Positions 1 through 7,449 of a stretch of 35,638 nt of DNA are shown here, one piece after another; position 1 is the stretch's first letter; every line of letters begins with the position of its first letter. The notes below the pieces were generated by a model. It had not been told where the DNA came from and searched no databases. It worked only from the letters and a program-made list of their open reading frames with translations. Made by a program: the position numbers and the translations under genes. This DNA comes from Kaiparowitsia sp041742695 (GTDB lineage: Bacteria; Cyanobacteriota; Cyanobacteriia; Elainellales; Elainellaceae). The stretch lies in the NCBI GenBank assembly GCA_041742695.1, contig JBGTOF010000227.1, positions 1 through 35,638 on the forward strand, written 5' to 3'.

Positions 1-15
1 TAAGTACTCCGTAAA

Positions 16-678
16 CTAAGTTTTTGCACATTCTTTGGTTTCGCTATCAGCCCGAATGGACTGGTAATGCCGCTGGAATTTGTCTCTGGCGGTTTCAATC
101 GAGAATTGCCAATTAATCTTGATGCGCTGTTGGTGGCGTTCGTTGACCAAAGCCAACACGTCTCGCTCCAATTGCTCAAGGGTGGGAATGCGTCGATGTA
201 AACAACCTCGTGCCAGGGCCGAAAACTCAATCTCAATCATGTTGAGCCAACTGGCGGCTTTGGGGGTGTAGTAAAACTCAAAGCGCTGAGCCAATGCAAA
301 CGCGTCTGGTGCTGGTAAATGCTCATAAAACGAACTGGCATTGTGGGTGTTCAAGTTATCTTGCACCAGTCGAATTTTTGTTGCCTCAGGGTACTGTTGA
401 GCCAGAGCCTGACAAAAGAGCGCATATTCTCGCTTAGTGCGTTGCGGATGGACTTGAGCCCAGCGGTTACCGGTAAGCGGTTCAATGGCGGCCAGCAAGG
501 CACAAGACCCATTCTTTTCATAAGCATAATGCTCCCGGCGCACCTGCCCCGTTTGCATTGAGCGCGGCTCAACGGTTTCGCCAATCAAAAAGCAGGGTCG
601 CTCATCAAAACACACTATCGGATAGCTGGGGTCATAGGGCAAGGCATACAGCCATAAAATCTGCTCCATCTGGGCCAT
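16..678 (-). CDS. IS630-family transposase, C-terminal DDE part (orfB)
   Basis: This is the catalytic half of the IS630 transposase (DDE_3 superfamily). The acidic triad is visible: D in CFDERP near residue 25, D in VQDNLNTHN near residue 107, and E in SWLNMIEIEFS near residue 148. The second D and the E are in the usual D-x(30s)-E spacing. The first ATG in this frame is at 678, but the frame is open upstream to the A7 run at 737-743 and encodes typical family sequence (LGALDSRFMAQME). The natural product is therefore probably an orfA-orfB fusion made by -1 frameshifting from the start at 1190. The stop codon lies about 10 bp inside the left end of the element. Confidence 0.85.
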   Translation of the reverse strand: MAQMEQILWLYALPYDPSYPIVCFDERPCFLIGETVEPRSMQTGQVRREHYAYEKNGSCALLAAIEPLTGNRWAQVHPQRTKREYALFCQALAQQYPEATKIRLVQDNLNTHNASSFYEHLPAPDAFALAQRFEFYYTPKAASWLNMIEIEFSALARGCLHRRIPTLEQLERDVLALVNERHQQRIKINWQFSIETARDKFQRHYQSIRADSETKECAKT

Positions 679-728
679 AAAGCGACTATCGAGTGCCCCA
701 AGACACCACGTCTTCTTGAGATGCGGCT

Positions 729-1190
729 TTAACTCGTTTTTTTCAGAATCTGATTCACCTGAGTATGGGACACATGCTCACAGCACCCCAGTTCTACCGC
801 TTTGTCAGCCAATAGGCGCAGATTCCACTGGCGATGCCCGGTGGGTGGATCACTGCACGCTAAGGCGGTAATCTTAGCGCGTTGCACCCCGTCAATTTCA
901 ATCGGACGACCCGAGCGGGGTTTATCGTGCAGCATCTGCAACCCCTCGTGCTGATATCGAGTCGCCCAACTGCTGACGGTTGCTCGCGTTACCCCCAACG
1001 TTTGCGATACTGCACTGATGCGCTTGCCCCGGTCTAGCTCCAACAGCCCCGTTGCTCGTTTGAATTGCCGAGCGCTCAGTTGTCCCTTGCGCAAAAGAGC
1101 TTTGAGATACGCCCGATCCGTTTGGCTTAACTTAAGAGACTGTTTCCCCATGCTGAGTGTCCATGCTTCACCCAATACCCTATCAGCCAC
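729..1190 (-). CDS. IS630-family transposase, N-terminal HTH part (orfA)
   Basis: This 153-residue protein is the DNA-binding half of an IS630 transposase. Residues about 45-110 contain the typical helix-turn-helix pair (RISAVSQTLGVTRATVSSWATRY) followed by a basic, arginine-rich linker (KPRSGRPIEIDG) and a second helical segment. It ends with QILKKTS at a stop just after a run of seven A on the coding strand. The DDE catalytic half continues in the -1 frame, so orfA alone has no catalytic residues and probably acts in a frameshifted fusion with orfB. An alternative start lies at 1150 (MGKQSLKL). Short orfA products of two-frame elements can act as regulators, but nothing here shows that directly. 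Confidence 0.85.
   Translation of the reverse strand: MADRVLGEAWTLSMGKQSLKLSQTDRAYLKALLRKGQLSARQFKRATGLLELDRGKRISAVSQTLGVTRATVSSWATRYQHEGLQMLHDKPRSGRPIEIDGVQRAKITALACSDPPTGHRQWNLRLLADKAVELGCCEHVSHTQVNQILKKTS
737..743 (-). other. A7 slippery run, probable -1 frameshift site of the IS630 transposase
   Basis: On the coding (minus) strand the end of orfA reads CTG AAA AAA ACG AGT TAA. The -1 frame continues from this run without a stop as KNELKPHLKKTWCLGALDSR and then into orfB. A homopolymer A7 at the join of the HTH and DDE halves is what programmed -1 ribosomal frameshifting, or transcriptional slippage, needs. A recent single-base indel that inactivated a one-frame ancestor would look the same from one full copy. 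Confidence 0.6.
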
Positions 1191-1236
1191 TCCCTCTACA
1201 GGAAAACCGTCAGAAAACTTTGTTTACACTGTAGTA

Positions 1237-2104
1237 AGTCCTGACATCAATAAAAATGATTGCTGGGTAATGTTTTAAACAGGTAGATGGGTCGGTCGAA
1301 GGGCTCGGCTAGGTTCATAGCGGTTGCCAAACAAGTCAACTACTGTGTCATGCAGCTGCATGGGCTTAGAAAGGCAACTCGTCCTACAAGCCACTGGGTT
1401 GGTGCGGGGTTTTAAGGTTAGATGCTTACGCTCAGTATTTTGAGTGTTCGCTTTGCCAATAACATCAGGGCACCTCGATTAATTGCCTCATTGATAATCT
1501 TGGGAGCCCAGAACCACTGGTTTCTCATTGCCATTCTCAACAAGATTTGTATTTTTCGAGGTGCCCATCAGTGTCGGATAAGCAGGCATGGATAAGCTCC
1601 CCATGCATCGGTATAGCAGTGTCGGATGACAAAGGATGCGTTAAGAGCGTTTTCAATTGAACCAGGCCGGCATCAACGTGAGAGGCCAACCTGACTTGCC
1701 TTCAACAGGTCTAGAATACTACCCTCTCACGGCAAGGTGTTTCGGCACGTTGATCCAAATCTCAATTTACTTCGTAGCAGCCAATACATTAATTCTTTAC
1801 GGAGAAGCGCAAAATCTACGCATTCCAACTCGGTATAGAAAAGTAGTCAATCTTTAAGAAGTTTCTCGAGATAACGACTTGATATGTAGCCGCATGAGTA
1901 CTGCACCATCCAACGCTTTAAGCACTGTGGGGTATATGTCGGGGCGGCATCGGAACTGGGTTGCTGTTTTCAACAACTTGTATATCTGCTTATTTCTGTC
2001 AGGTATTGAGGTTGCTGCAGATAAGGACTTTAAATTCGTTTGGAATATAGGCAGGTTTGGTGTGTCAAAGCATGTCCATACTCAGAGCGTTTGGCTTGTT
2101 TTGG
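1237..2104. other. Gene-poor region between the IS630 copy and the amt promoter
   Basis: About 870 bp with no convincing gene. It holds the MITE-like element at 1464-1570, a 14-bp perfect palindrome CATGCAGCTGCATG at 1349-1362, and two direct copies of CAGTGTCGGAT at 1569-1579 and 1617-1627 that may be remnants of another mobile element. Two plus-strand open frames of 66 and 78 codons (1657-1857, 1879-2115) show no recognisable domain or clear ribosome binding site. The region is best read as accumulated insertion debris upstream of the transporter gene. Confidence 0.5.
1464..1570. mobile_element. 99-bp MITE-like element with ATCA target duplication
   Basis: Bases 1468-1478 (GGGCACCTCGA) and 1556-1566 (TCGAGGTGCCC) are perfect 11-bp inverted repeats. 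Similarity continues inward, with 14 of 16 bases matching. The 99-bp unit is flanked directly by ATCA on both sides (1464-1467 and 1567-1570), the footprint of a transposition with a 4-bp target duplication. There is no room for a transposase, so it is a non-autonomous element (MITE) or a deletion derivative of an IS. The parent family cannot be settled from this window. Confidence 0.55.
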
Positions 2105-2118
2105 GTATTTACTAATAC
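2105..2118 (+). promoter_or_regulatory. NtcA-binding site upstream of the ammonium transporter gene
   Basis: The sequence GTATTTACTAATAC matches the NtcA consensus GTA-N8-TAC exactly. It lies 80 bp upstream of the ATG of the ammonium transporter gene. NtcA is the CRP-family nitrogen regulator of cyanobacteria and activates amt genes under ammonium limitation. I did not find a clear TAN3T -10 element at the 20-24 bp spacing expected downstream, so the promoter itself is unresolved. Confidence 0.65.
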
Positions 2119-2198
2119 GAAGCTTGTGAGCTAAGCCCGCGTTTCACTGAACAGTTAACGTTGCACGTGATATTCAGAGGATGAATGAGGTTTGAGTT

Positions 2199-3590
2199 AT
2201 GGAACCTGAAGCGCAAGAATTCTTAGGCACCTTTGTTACAGAGTCATATTATTACTGGGCTGGGGTGTTCATGCTGCTGATTCATGCAGGCTTTTTAGCC
2301 TATGAAGGTGGCGCATCTCGCACAAAAAACGTGATAGCCACAATGGTTAAAAACCTGCTGACGCTGTCGGTAGTTGGCCTGTCGTTTTTCTTCTTCGGTT
2401 GGTGGGTCTATGCCGGGTTTTCTATCTGGCCGCGCTTTGGGCCAATTCTTGGTCCTTGGTCAAGTTCTCTACCTGCCAATCTAGGCACTCTTGATGGCGA
2501 TGGCTTACTTGATTTTGTAGCGACTACCTATCCGTGGTCGGCAGAGATGGGGCCAAACTTGTCGGATAACTTAACAGGCGTGTTCTGGTTTGCGTTCTCT
2601 TTGTTTGCCATGACTACGGCTTCTATTATGTCAGGCGCTGTGATTGAGAGAATTCGCCTGGGGTCATACCTGATTTTGGCGACCATCTTGGGTGGATTCC
2701 TCTGGGTGGTGGCTGGTTCTTGGGGATGGAACTACTGGGGATGGTTCAACACCATGGGCTACCACGACTTTGGTTGCTCGGCTGTGGTGCATGGCGTGTC
2801 TGGTTTCTTTGCGCTGGGCGTTCTAATCAATTTAGGGCCCCGTATTGGTAAGTACGATATTGATGGCAAGCCTCGCGAAATTCGTCCCCACAACTTGCCG
2901 CTGACGATGGTAGGTCTGATGCTGATTTTCGTGGGGTTCTATGCTTTTTTGGCAGGCTGCGTAATCTTTGGCCCCGGTGCCTTAACCGAAACCACCATCT
3001 ATGGCTCGCCGATGACGCTGGCTTCGGTTGCTGTGAATACAACGCTGGCTCTATGTATTGGCATCATTGGTGCCTATTTGGGGTCTAAGGGCGATCCTTT
3101 TTATACCATTTCGGGTGGACTGGCAGGGATTATCTCTGTGGGTGCAGGCCTAGACCTGTATGCGCCTCAGCTAGTGCTGCTGATTGCATTCATCGGCGCG
3201 TTTACTATGCCTTATGTGGGAGTCTTTGTTGAAAAAATCGGCATTGATGATGCGGTTGGAGCCTTTGCCGTGCATGGATATTGCGGGATGCTGGGTGCAA
3301 TGGCAGTGGGTGTGATGGCCACCGGATATACGGTGGGCGACTATCCGCCAACGAACTTTATGGCTCAGCTGATTGGTACCTTCCTCTGCACCATTGTTTT
3401 GGGGTTGATTCCTGGCTATGGCTGTAGCTGGGTGCTGAAGAAGCTGAATCTATTGCGAGTACCCATTGAGGAGGAAATCGTAGGGCTAGATTTGGGGGAC
3501 TTTGGCATTACGGGTTATCCCGAATACACCATTTACGCGCCGGAAGATACGGCTGTGGATGGGGTGCCTGTTCCCACGTCTGTGAAGTAA
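2199..3590 (+). CDS. amt: Ammonium transporter (Amt/MEP/Rh family)
   Basis: This 463-residue integral membrane protein has about eleven hydrophobic segments, the normal Amt size. It moves ammonium/ammonia across the cytoplasmic membrane. The twin pore histidines are present: H198 in SAVVHGVSG and H359 in DDAVGAFAVHGYCG. The signature near 136-152 is FAMTTASIMSGAVIERI, diverged from the more common FAIITPALIIGAFAERM, and the N-terminal region lacks an obvious cleavable signal. The C-terminal tail contains EEEIVGLDLGDFGITGYPEY, matching the conserved cytosolic Amt tail. The ATG at 2199 is preceded by GAGG at 2187-2190. A perfect NtcA box at 2105-2118 suggests induction under nitrogen limitation. 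No GlnK/PII gene is adjacent. The divergent signature means it may belong to a less-studied Amt subgroup. Confidence 0.93.
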   Translation: MEPEAQEFLGTFVTESYYYWAGVFMLLIHAGFLAYEGGASRTKNVIATMVKNLLTLSVVGLSFFFFGWWVYAGFSIWPRFGPILGPWSSSLPANLGTLDGDGLLDFVATTYPWSAEMGPNLSDNLTGVFWFAFSLFAMTTASIMSGAVIERIRLGSYLILATILGGFLWVVAGSWGWNYWGWFNTMGYHDFGCSAVVHGVSGFFALGVLINLGPRIGKYDIDGKPREIRPHNLPLTMVGLMLIFVGFYAFLAGCVIFGPGALTETTIYGSPMTLASVAVNTTLALCIGIIGAYLGSKGDPFYTISGGLAGIISVGAGLDLYAPQLVLLIAFIGAFTMPYVGVFVEKIGIDDAVGAFAVHGYCGMLGAMAVGVMATGYTVGDYPPTNFMAQLIGTFLCTIVLGLIPGYGCSWVLKKLNLLRVPIEEEIVGLDLGDFGITGYPEYTIYAPEDTAVDGVPVPTSVK

Positions 3591-3763
3591 TTGAGTGTTG
3601 AGCAAGGCTTTGCGCTGGAAGGCTTTGCTCTCAGGCGGTAATGAGTCGGTGGTTTTGCCGTTAGGGTTGTAGCTTCAAGCTTCGTTACTTTACCTAAACG
3701 GTGTAGTCCTACCCACAAGTCCTTGAATTTGAAACTATTGGCGTTATTTTGGGACGGTTGACT

Positions 3764-4195
3764 ATGGCAACTTGGATATTTGGAGCAGCAAGTCCATTTG
3801 ATTCTTGGGAGGCCTTTGAAGGGGCTGTAGATGGGCCAACAGGTGGCGCAATTTATACGTTTGCCGATCGCCCGGCGCTCACCGGCATCATGATTGTGGT
3901 GGCCGCGCTCATCTTTATCTATTTTCTATACGCTACGTTCAACATTAAGGCTGGGCATTCTCAGGCAAAGAGCCCGCCGATGCTGGGGCTGTTGCTTTTA
4001 GCGGGCGCGTCATCAGTGATGGTATCTGTCTATGAGGGTGTCGCCGAACGGCGAGTGAATCCGCAGACCAGTCGATCTGCAGAAACGGGGTCTATGTCGC
4101 CTGCGCCGAAGTTGCCTGCGGCTCTGGTGGGGATGGCTGGAATCATAGGTGGGAAGCGCAAGCGATCGCCCCGGCGCATTCGTTCGGATCAATAG
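3764..4195 (+). CDS. Small membrane protein with a CTERM-like tail, downstream of amt
   Basis: I do not recognise this 143-residue protein. The ATG at 3764 is chosen because GGGACGG lies about 7 bp upstream; an in-frame TTG 15 bp earlier is less likely. Residues about 40-63 (IMIVVAALIFIYFLYATFNI) and 75-95 (PPMLGLLLLAGASSVMVSVY) are hydrophobic and probably membrane-spanning. The C-terminus has a Pro-rich stretch, a short hydrophobic segment and a basic cluster (PAPKLPAALVGMAGIIGGKR, then further Lys/Arg). This layout resembles the PEP-/PTPA-CTERM sorting tails known in cyanobacteria, but it is not an exact match. It lies 173 bp downstream of amt in the same direction and may be co-expressed; a role with the transporter is only inference. 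Confidence 0.65.
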   Translation: MATWIFGAASPFDSWEAFEGAVDGPTGGAIYTFADRPALTGIMIVVAALIFIYFLYATFNIKAGHSQAKSPPMLGLLLLAGASSVMVSVYEGVAERRVNPQTSRSAETGSMSPAPKLPAALVGMAGIIGGKRKRSPRRIRSDQ

Positions 4196-4280
4196 TCATT
4201 GTTGGTGAATGCCTGAGTTTGAGATAAGCTCAAAATCCTTTTAACCGGAACTATTGCAACCAATGGGTTGATTAAGGTAG

Positions 4281-4325
4281 GTATGGTTGTGAATCCACCG
4301 CTGGGCAGTCGGTTCACAACCATAC
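4281..4325. terminator. 13-bp perfect hairpin downstream of the small membrane protein gene
   Basis: GTATGGTTGTGAA at 4281-4293 pairs perfectly with TTCACAACCATAC at 4313-4325, and a CCG/CGG pair inside the loop can extend the stem. It lies 86 bp after the plus-strand stop codon and has no T-run. It may be a weak terminator or an mRNA 3'-end stabiliser. Confidence 0.4.
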
Positions 4326-4378
4326 ACCCCTGAACCAGCTTGCTGGGTGGTCTAACGTTTGTAAATGAAAATCTGTTG

Positions 4379-4417
4379 AAAAAAAGGCAGAAGCGCTTTT
4401 GCGCTCCTGCCTTTTTT
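4379..4417. terminator. Bidirectional rho-independent terminator between the amt unit and gmk
   Basis: A7 (4379-4385), then GGCAGAAGCGC (4386-4396), loop TTTT, GCGCTCCTGCC (4401-4411) and T6 form a GC-rich stem with one wobble or mismatch, flanked by A and T runs. It can terminate transcripts from either side: the remA-gmk unit (minus strand) and the plus-strand genes upstream. Confidence 0.85.
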
Positions 4418-4444
4418 GTTTGTCGTGTGGTTGCTGTTACGCCC

Positions 4445-5002
4445 CTATACCGGGGTACACAGCACATCTTCGATTCGGGAGAGGGCGTTAGCGAGATCGT
4501 CGTTGATCACCTGCACGTCAAACTCGCTGGCGGCGTCGATTTCAGTTTGGGCATGTTGCAGACGACGGGCGATCGCCTCCTCTGAATCTTGCCCTCGTCC
4601 CCGCAGCCGTAGCTCCAATTCTTCCAGCGACGGCGGCAACACAAAGATTCGTAGCGCTTCGGGGAAGGTTTGGCGAATTTGGCGCGCTCCTGCCAACTCA
4701 ATTTCGAGGATAACAGAATTACCCTGTCGAATTTGCTGATCTACCGGCTGGCGCGGTGTGCCGTAGCAGTTGCCTGCAAATTCAGCCCACTCCAGCAAAT
4801 CCCCGTTTTCTACCATTTGGTAAAACTGCTGTCGGGTGACAAACTCATAATGCTTGCCGTTGATTTCTCCCATTCGGGGCTTGCGCGTAGTCACCGAAAC
4901 AGACAGAAAAAATTCAGGATGTCGTTTTAGGAGCGATCGCAGCAGCGTCCCTTTGCCCACGCCGCTTGGCCCGGTTAATACAATTAGTTTTCCCTTAGCC
5001 AT
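4445..5002 (-). CDS. gmk: Guanylate kinase
   Basis: Guanylate kinase phosphorylates GMP (and dGMP) to GDP with ATP in the cytoplasm. The 185-residue protein has the P-loop GPSGVGKGT at residues 11-19, the GMP-binding stretch SVSVTTRKPRMGEINGKHYE, and the lid and LID-flanking motifs LEWAEF and ILEIELAGARQIR. Length is normal for the family (about 185-205). The ATG at 5002 is preferred over an in-frame TTG at 5008 because AGAGGG sits 6 bp upstream. It lies 127 bp downstream of remA in the same direction, the conserved bacterial remA-gmk arrangement, and is followed by a strong terminator at 4379-4417. Confidence 0.96.
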   Translation of the reverse strand: MAKGKLIVLTGPSGVGKGTLLRSLLKRHPEFFLSVSVTTRKPRMGEINGKHYEFVTRQQFYQMVENGDLLEWAEFAGNCYGTPRQPVDQQIRQGNSVILEIELAGARQIRQTFPEALRIFVLPPSLEELELRLRGRGQDSEEAIARRLQHAQTEIDAASEFDVQVINDDLANALSRIEDVLCTPV

Positions 5003-5129
5003 GCTCAACCCTCTCTGGACTTGGTGTACAAATTATCCCTTACTCCATGCCACGGTCAGGGAAGAATACGGTCAATATCCCATGAATTATAGGTAAGGAT
5101 ATCGCTCTCACGCTGCCTACACACGGGTG

Positions 5130-5393
5130 CTATGTATCAGTTTGGGCCTCCTTGCTGATGACAAAGCGATTTGCCACTGTTTCGGGCTGAATGGCCGACA
5201 AAATTACATGACCCGAATCAGCCACAATCACGGCCCTTGTGCGGCGACCATAGGTCGCGTCGATCAAATGCCCGCGCTCTCGAGCATCACTAATGATGCG
5301 CTTAATCGGGGCAGACTCTGGGCTGACAATGGCGATCACCCGATTTGCAGATACAATATTTCCAAACCCGATGTTGATTAAACGAATGTCCAT
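5130..5393 (-). CDS. remA: RemA family DNA-binding regulator (DUF370)
   Basis: This 87-residue protein matches the RemA/DUF370 family across its full length: MDIRLINIGFGNIVSANRVI at the start, then SPESAPIKRII, ATYGRRTRAVIV and DSGHVILSAIQPETVANRF. In Bacillus subtilis RemA is an oligomeric DNA-binding regulator of matrix and osmoprotectant genes. The cyanobacterial role is not established. The gene precedes gmk, the arrangement seen in many bacteria. No strong ribosome binding site is visible in front of the ATG at 5393. Confidence 0.93.
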   Translation of the reverse strand: MDIRLINIGFGNIVSANRVIAIVSPESAPIKRIISDARERGHLIDATYGRRTRAVIVADSGHVILSAIQPETVANRFVISKEAQTDT

Positions 5394-5720
5394 AGGGATA
5401 ACGGTTGAAATCGGGTGAATCAGTTAAAAAACGCCTTAGTTTTAATGGTATATGAAAAAAAATAAGCTACAAGAGCCGATCGGGCGATTGTGAGTCGTAA
5501 TGTTGCATGAATTCTCGCTAGCGTTGCCACTTTGGTATGAATACGGAGCAACGGTTGCTTTGTTTTCCATCCATTCAACCTCCATTCAACCTTAGGAATT
5601 GCGCCAGGCCTGCCCACGCTTCTAAACCTCTACACCACGATGGGAATGCGACACTCTGAAACGGTAGGGCTAACGCCTAGATATTAAACTGACTCAGAGG
5701 GAAGGGACGTTTGTGGCTAT
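5394..5720. other. Intergenic region upstream of remA
   Basis: About 330 bp without a supported gene. A minus-strand open frame of 65 codons (5420-5617) has no recognisable domain and no good start. The part next to remA is AT-rich and probably holds the remA-gmk promoter, but I could not assign -35 and -10 elements with confidence. Confidence 0.5.
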
Positions 5721-5756
5721 AAAAAAATACGGCGATCTCGCTGGGCGATCGCCGTA
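5721..5756 (-). terminator. Rho-independent terminator of the flavoprotein/coiled-coil unit
   Basis: TACGGCGATC (5728-5737) and GATCGCCGTA (5747-5756) form a perfect 10-bp stem. Read on the minus strand the stem is followed by T7 (complement of 5721-5727). It ends the transcript of the genes at 7449-5885. One arm contains a HIP1 octamer. Confidence 0.85.
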
Positions 5757-5884
5757 CTTAGGGTTCTGAGCTTAAACCCATCGAGAACTGCTGAATTCAA
5801 TCAAGCAGGACTGGCAGTAGAAAGCGCTTCTCAACTCTGGTTAATCACCGCCTATTACAGTTCCACTCATCGTCGCATCATCCT

Positions 5885-6445
5885 CTAATTAAAATCAGGA
5901 ATTGAAACTGGGACGCCGACCGGAGGAGAAAAATTAGGCAGGTCGATGCCGCCATTCCCGCTGGTACGGCGGTTTCGTACTGCAAGCCGATAGCTAACGC
6001 TCTGCAGCTCTGCATGGAGGCGGCGATTTTCTTGCTGAATAGCGGTTACTTTCTCTTTGATCGGGGCAATGCGCTCTGCGAACTTCTCACGATAGATGCC
6101 CGGCAGCTCTTGCACCACCTGTTCTAGCATGCGTGAGCGATCGCTCAACTCTTGCACCGTCTGTCGCAGCTGATGAATTTCGGCATCGCGCCCGGCCAAT
6201 TGCTCCTGATAGAACCCTACCTGTTGCTCTACTGCTTGCAGCTGCTCCCGCAACGCCCGCACCTCTAGCTGCGACTGCTCTGACGACGTTACCGTAGGAG
6301 CGGCTTGAGCATTGTCTTTAACCAATCGAAACAGCTCTTGCGACAGCTGCTGCACCAGCTGATCGCGCGTTTGCAGCTCTTCTCGCAGTTGCAATACTTC
6401 TGCCTGCAATTCATTGAAGCTCATAGACGAAGTTGAGGGGTTCAC
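5885..6445 (-). CDS. Predicted coiled-coil protein, translationally coupled to the flavoprotein
   Basis: No family is recognised. The 186 residues are almost entirely Gln/Glu/Leu-rich heptad-like sequence from about residue 9 to 150 (for example LQLREELQTRDQLVQQLSQE), predicting a long cytoplasmic coiled coil. A short Pro/Gly-rich tail follows, ending VSIPDFN. There is no signal peptide or membrane segment. The GTG start at 6445 overlaps the TGA stop of the upstream flavoprotein gene (GTGA), which suggests translational coupling; an in-frame ATG at 6424 is an alternative. A terminator follows at 5756-5721. The tight linkage suggests it works with, or scaffolds, the flavoprotein, but this is inference. 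Confidence 0.8.
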   Translation of the reverse strand: MNPSTSSMSFNELQAEVLQLREELQTRDQLVQQLSQELFRLVKDNAQAAPTVTSSEQSQLEVRALREQLQAVEQQVGFYQEQLAGRDAEIHQLRQTVQELSDRSRMLEQVVQELPGIYREKFAERIAPIKEKVTAIQQENRRLHAELQSVSYRLAVRNRRTSGNGGIDLPNFSPPVGVPVSIPDFN

Positions 6446-7449
6446 GTTACCACTCCAATTGGCTGTGTAAGGTTTGCGTCCCAGCGACGGGGGGATGAAG
6501 CTCGACGGATGTCGCGCCAGATGGCAGTTGCCGCCAACGTACCATCTGCAACTGCAATGGATACCTGGTTAATCCCAACTTTGAGATCACCCAGAGCAAA
6601 GAGGCGAGGGTGGGATGTGCGGCACATGGAGTCGGTTTCTAGCGTTTGTCCACTCCAGGTTAGATCTAACCCTTTGAGGTACTCGTTGTAATAATGAGAC
6701 CCCATCGCAACTAGTCCAGTGTCAAGTTCAACAACTGACCCATCGGCTAGCTCCACGCCCGTCATCTCGTGGTTTTCTCCCAAAAAGCGTCGGATGGCTT
6801 GATCTACTAAAGGATAACCGTGTTCTTGTAATTTGTGACGCATTTCATCACTAACTTGAAATAATCCGTGGGTAAACACCGTAATGTAGGGCGTGAACCA
6901 GTTAAGCACAAAGGCGGTGTTGATGTTGCCTTCAGAATTCACAAATAGCCCGCAGCGCGTGTCGGCAATCTCATACCCATCACAAATCATGCACACATGC
7001 AGGTTATGGCCGGCATAGTCGTATACGTTCTGCATGTCGTCGAGTTGAGGCAGACGATCAATAATGCCACTGGCTGCAATCACGTATTTAGAGCGAAATA
7101 CAGGATAGGCGCTGTCTTTTTTACCCACTTTGACCCGTACAGCAAATGTATCGCCTTCGTCAACCACCTCTTCTGCAAACCCCATTAGGTAGTCTGCCCC
7201 TAGTGCTAGGGCATGGTGTTGCCCCTGCTGCAATAGGTCACGCCCCGGCGTCTCGGGGTCTAAGCCGAGATAGTTGCGTAGATCCTGCATCCAGAAGGAG
7301 CGGCCCCGCCCTTTTTCAACCACGAGGCACGACAACCGATAGCGCTGCAGATAAATTGCAGCAGAGAGCCCACCTGCACCACCACCCACAATAATGACGT
7401 CATAGGTGTGGTTAAGGCGCTGATACAGGGTTTTCTTAGACAGTTTCAT
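6442..7449 (-). CDS. Thioredoxin-reductase-like FAD disulfide oxidoreductase lacking an NADPH motif
   Basis: The 335-residue protein has the fold of low-molecular-weight thioredoxin reductases. The FAD Rossmann motif VGGGAGGLSAA lies at residues 21-31, the redox motif HVCMICDGYE (C153, C156; compare CATCDG) is intact, and the C-terminal FAD motif RLFALGDLKVGINQVSIAVA lies near 282-301. The second nucleotide site, where NADPH-dependent enzymes carry GGGDSA and HRR, reads FVNSEGNINTAF and VFTHG, so classical NADPH binding looks lost. Cyanobacteria have related non-NADPH enzymes (ferredoxin-dependent FFTR, and the diflavin-linked DDOR described from Gloeobacter), and this may be one of them. The ATG at 7449 is chosen; an in-frame GTG at 7500 adds 17 residues before the domain. 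It overlaps the coiled-coil gene by 4 bp. Confidence 0.85.
   Translation of the reverse strand: MKLSKKTLYQRLNHTYDVIIVGGGAGGLSAAIYLQRYRLSCLVVEKGRGRSFWMQDLRNYLGLDPETPGRDLLQQGQHHALALGADYLMGFAEEVVDEGDTFAVRVKVGKKDSAYPVFRSKYVIAASGIIDRLPQLDDMQNVYDYAGHNLHVCMICDGYEIADTRCGLFVNSEGNINTAFVLNWFTPYITVFTHGLFQVSDEMRHKLQEHGYPLVDQAIRRFLGENHEMTGVELADGSVVELDTGLVAMGSHYYNEYLKGLDLTWSGQTLETDSMCRTSHPRLFALGDLKVGINQVSIAVADGTLAATAIWRDIRRASSPRRWDANLTQPIGVVT

Larger units (their letters stand above)
5..1236 (-). mobile_element. Complete IS630-family insertion sequence, copy 1
   Basis: The element is bounded by TA dinucleotides at 5-6 and 1235-1236, as expected for IS630/Tc1-mariner elements, which insert at and duplicate TA. 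The ends form imperfect terminal inverted repeats: the left end reads TACTCCGTAAACTAAGTTTT, and the right end read on the minus strand is TACTACAGTGTAAACAAAG followed by TTTT, aligning after a 2-base gap. It carries one two-frame transposase on the minus strand (orfA 1190-729, orfB to 16). Bases 5-143 recur without mismatch at 35500-35638, so the genome holds at least two near-identical copies and the element has probably been active recently. Confidence 0.85.

Noticed and set aside
1657..2115. Two plus-strand open frames (66 and 78 codons) upstream of amt
   Set aside because: No domain, no good ribosome binding site, and they lie in insertion debris; the second overlaps the NtcA box.
5420..5617. 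Minus-strand open frame of 65 codons between remA and the terminator
   Set aside because: No recognisable sequence and no supported start; it lies in the probable remA promoter region.
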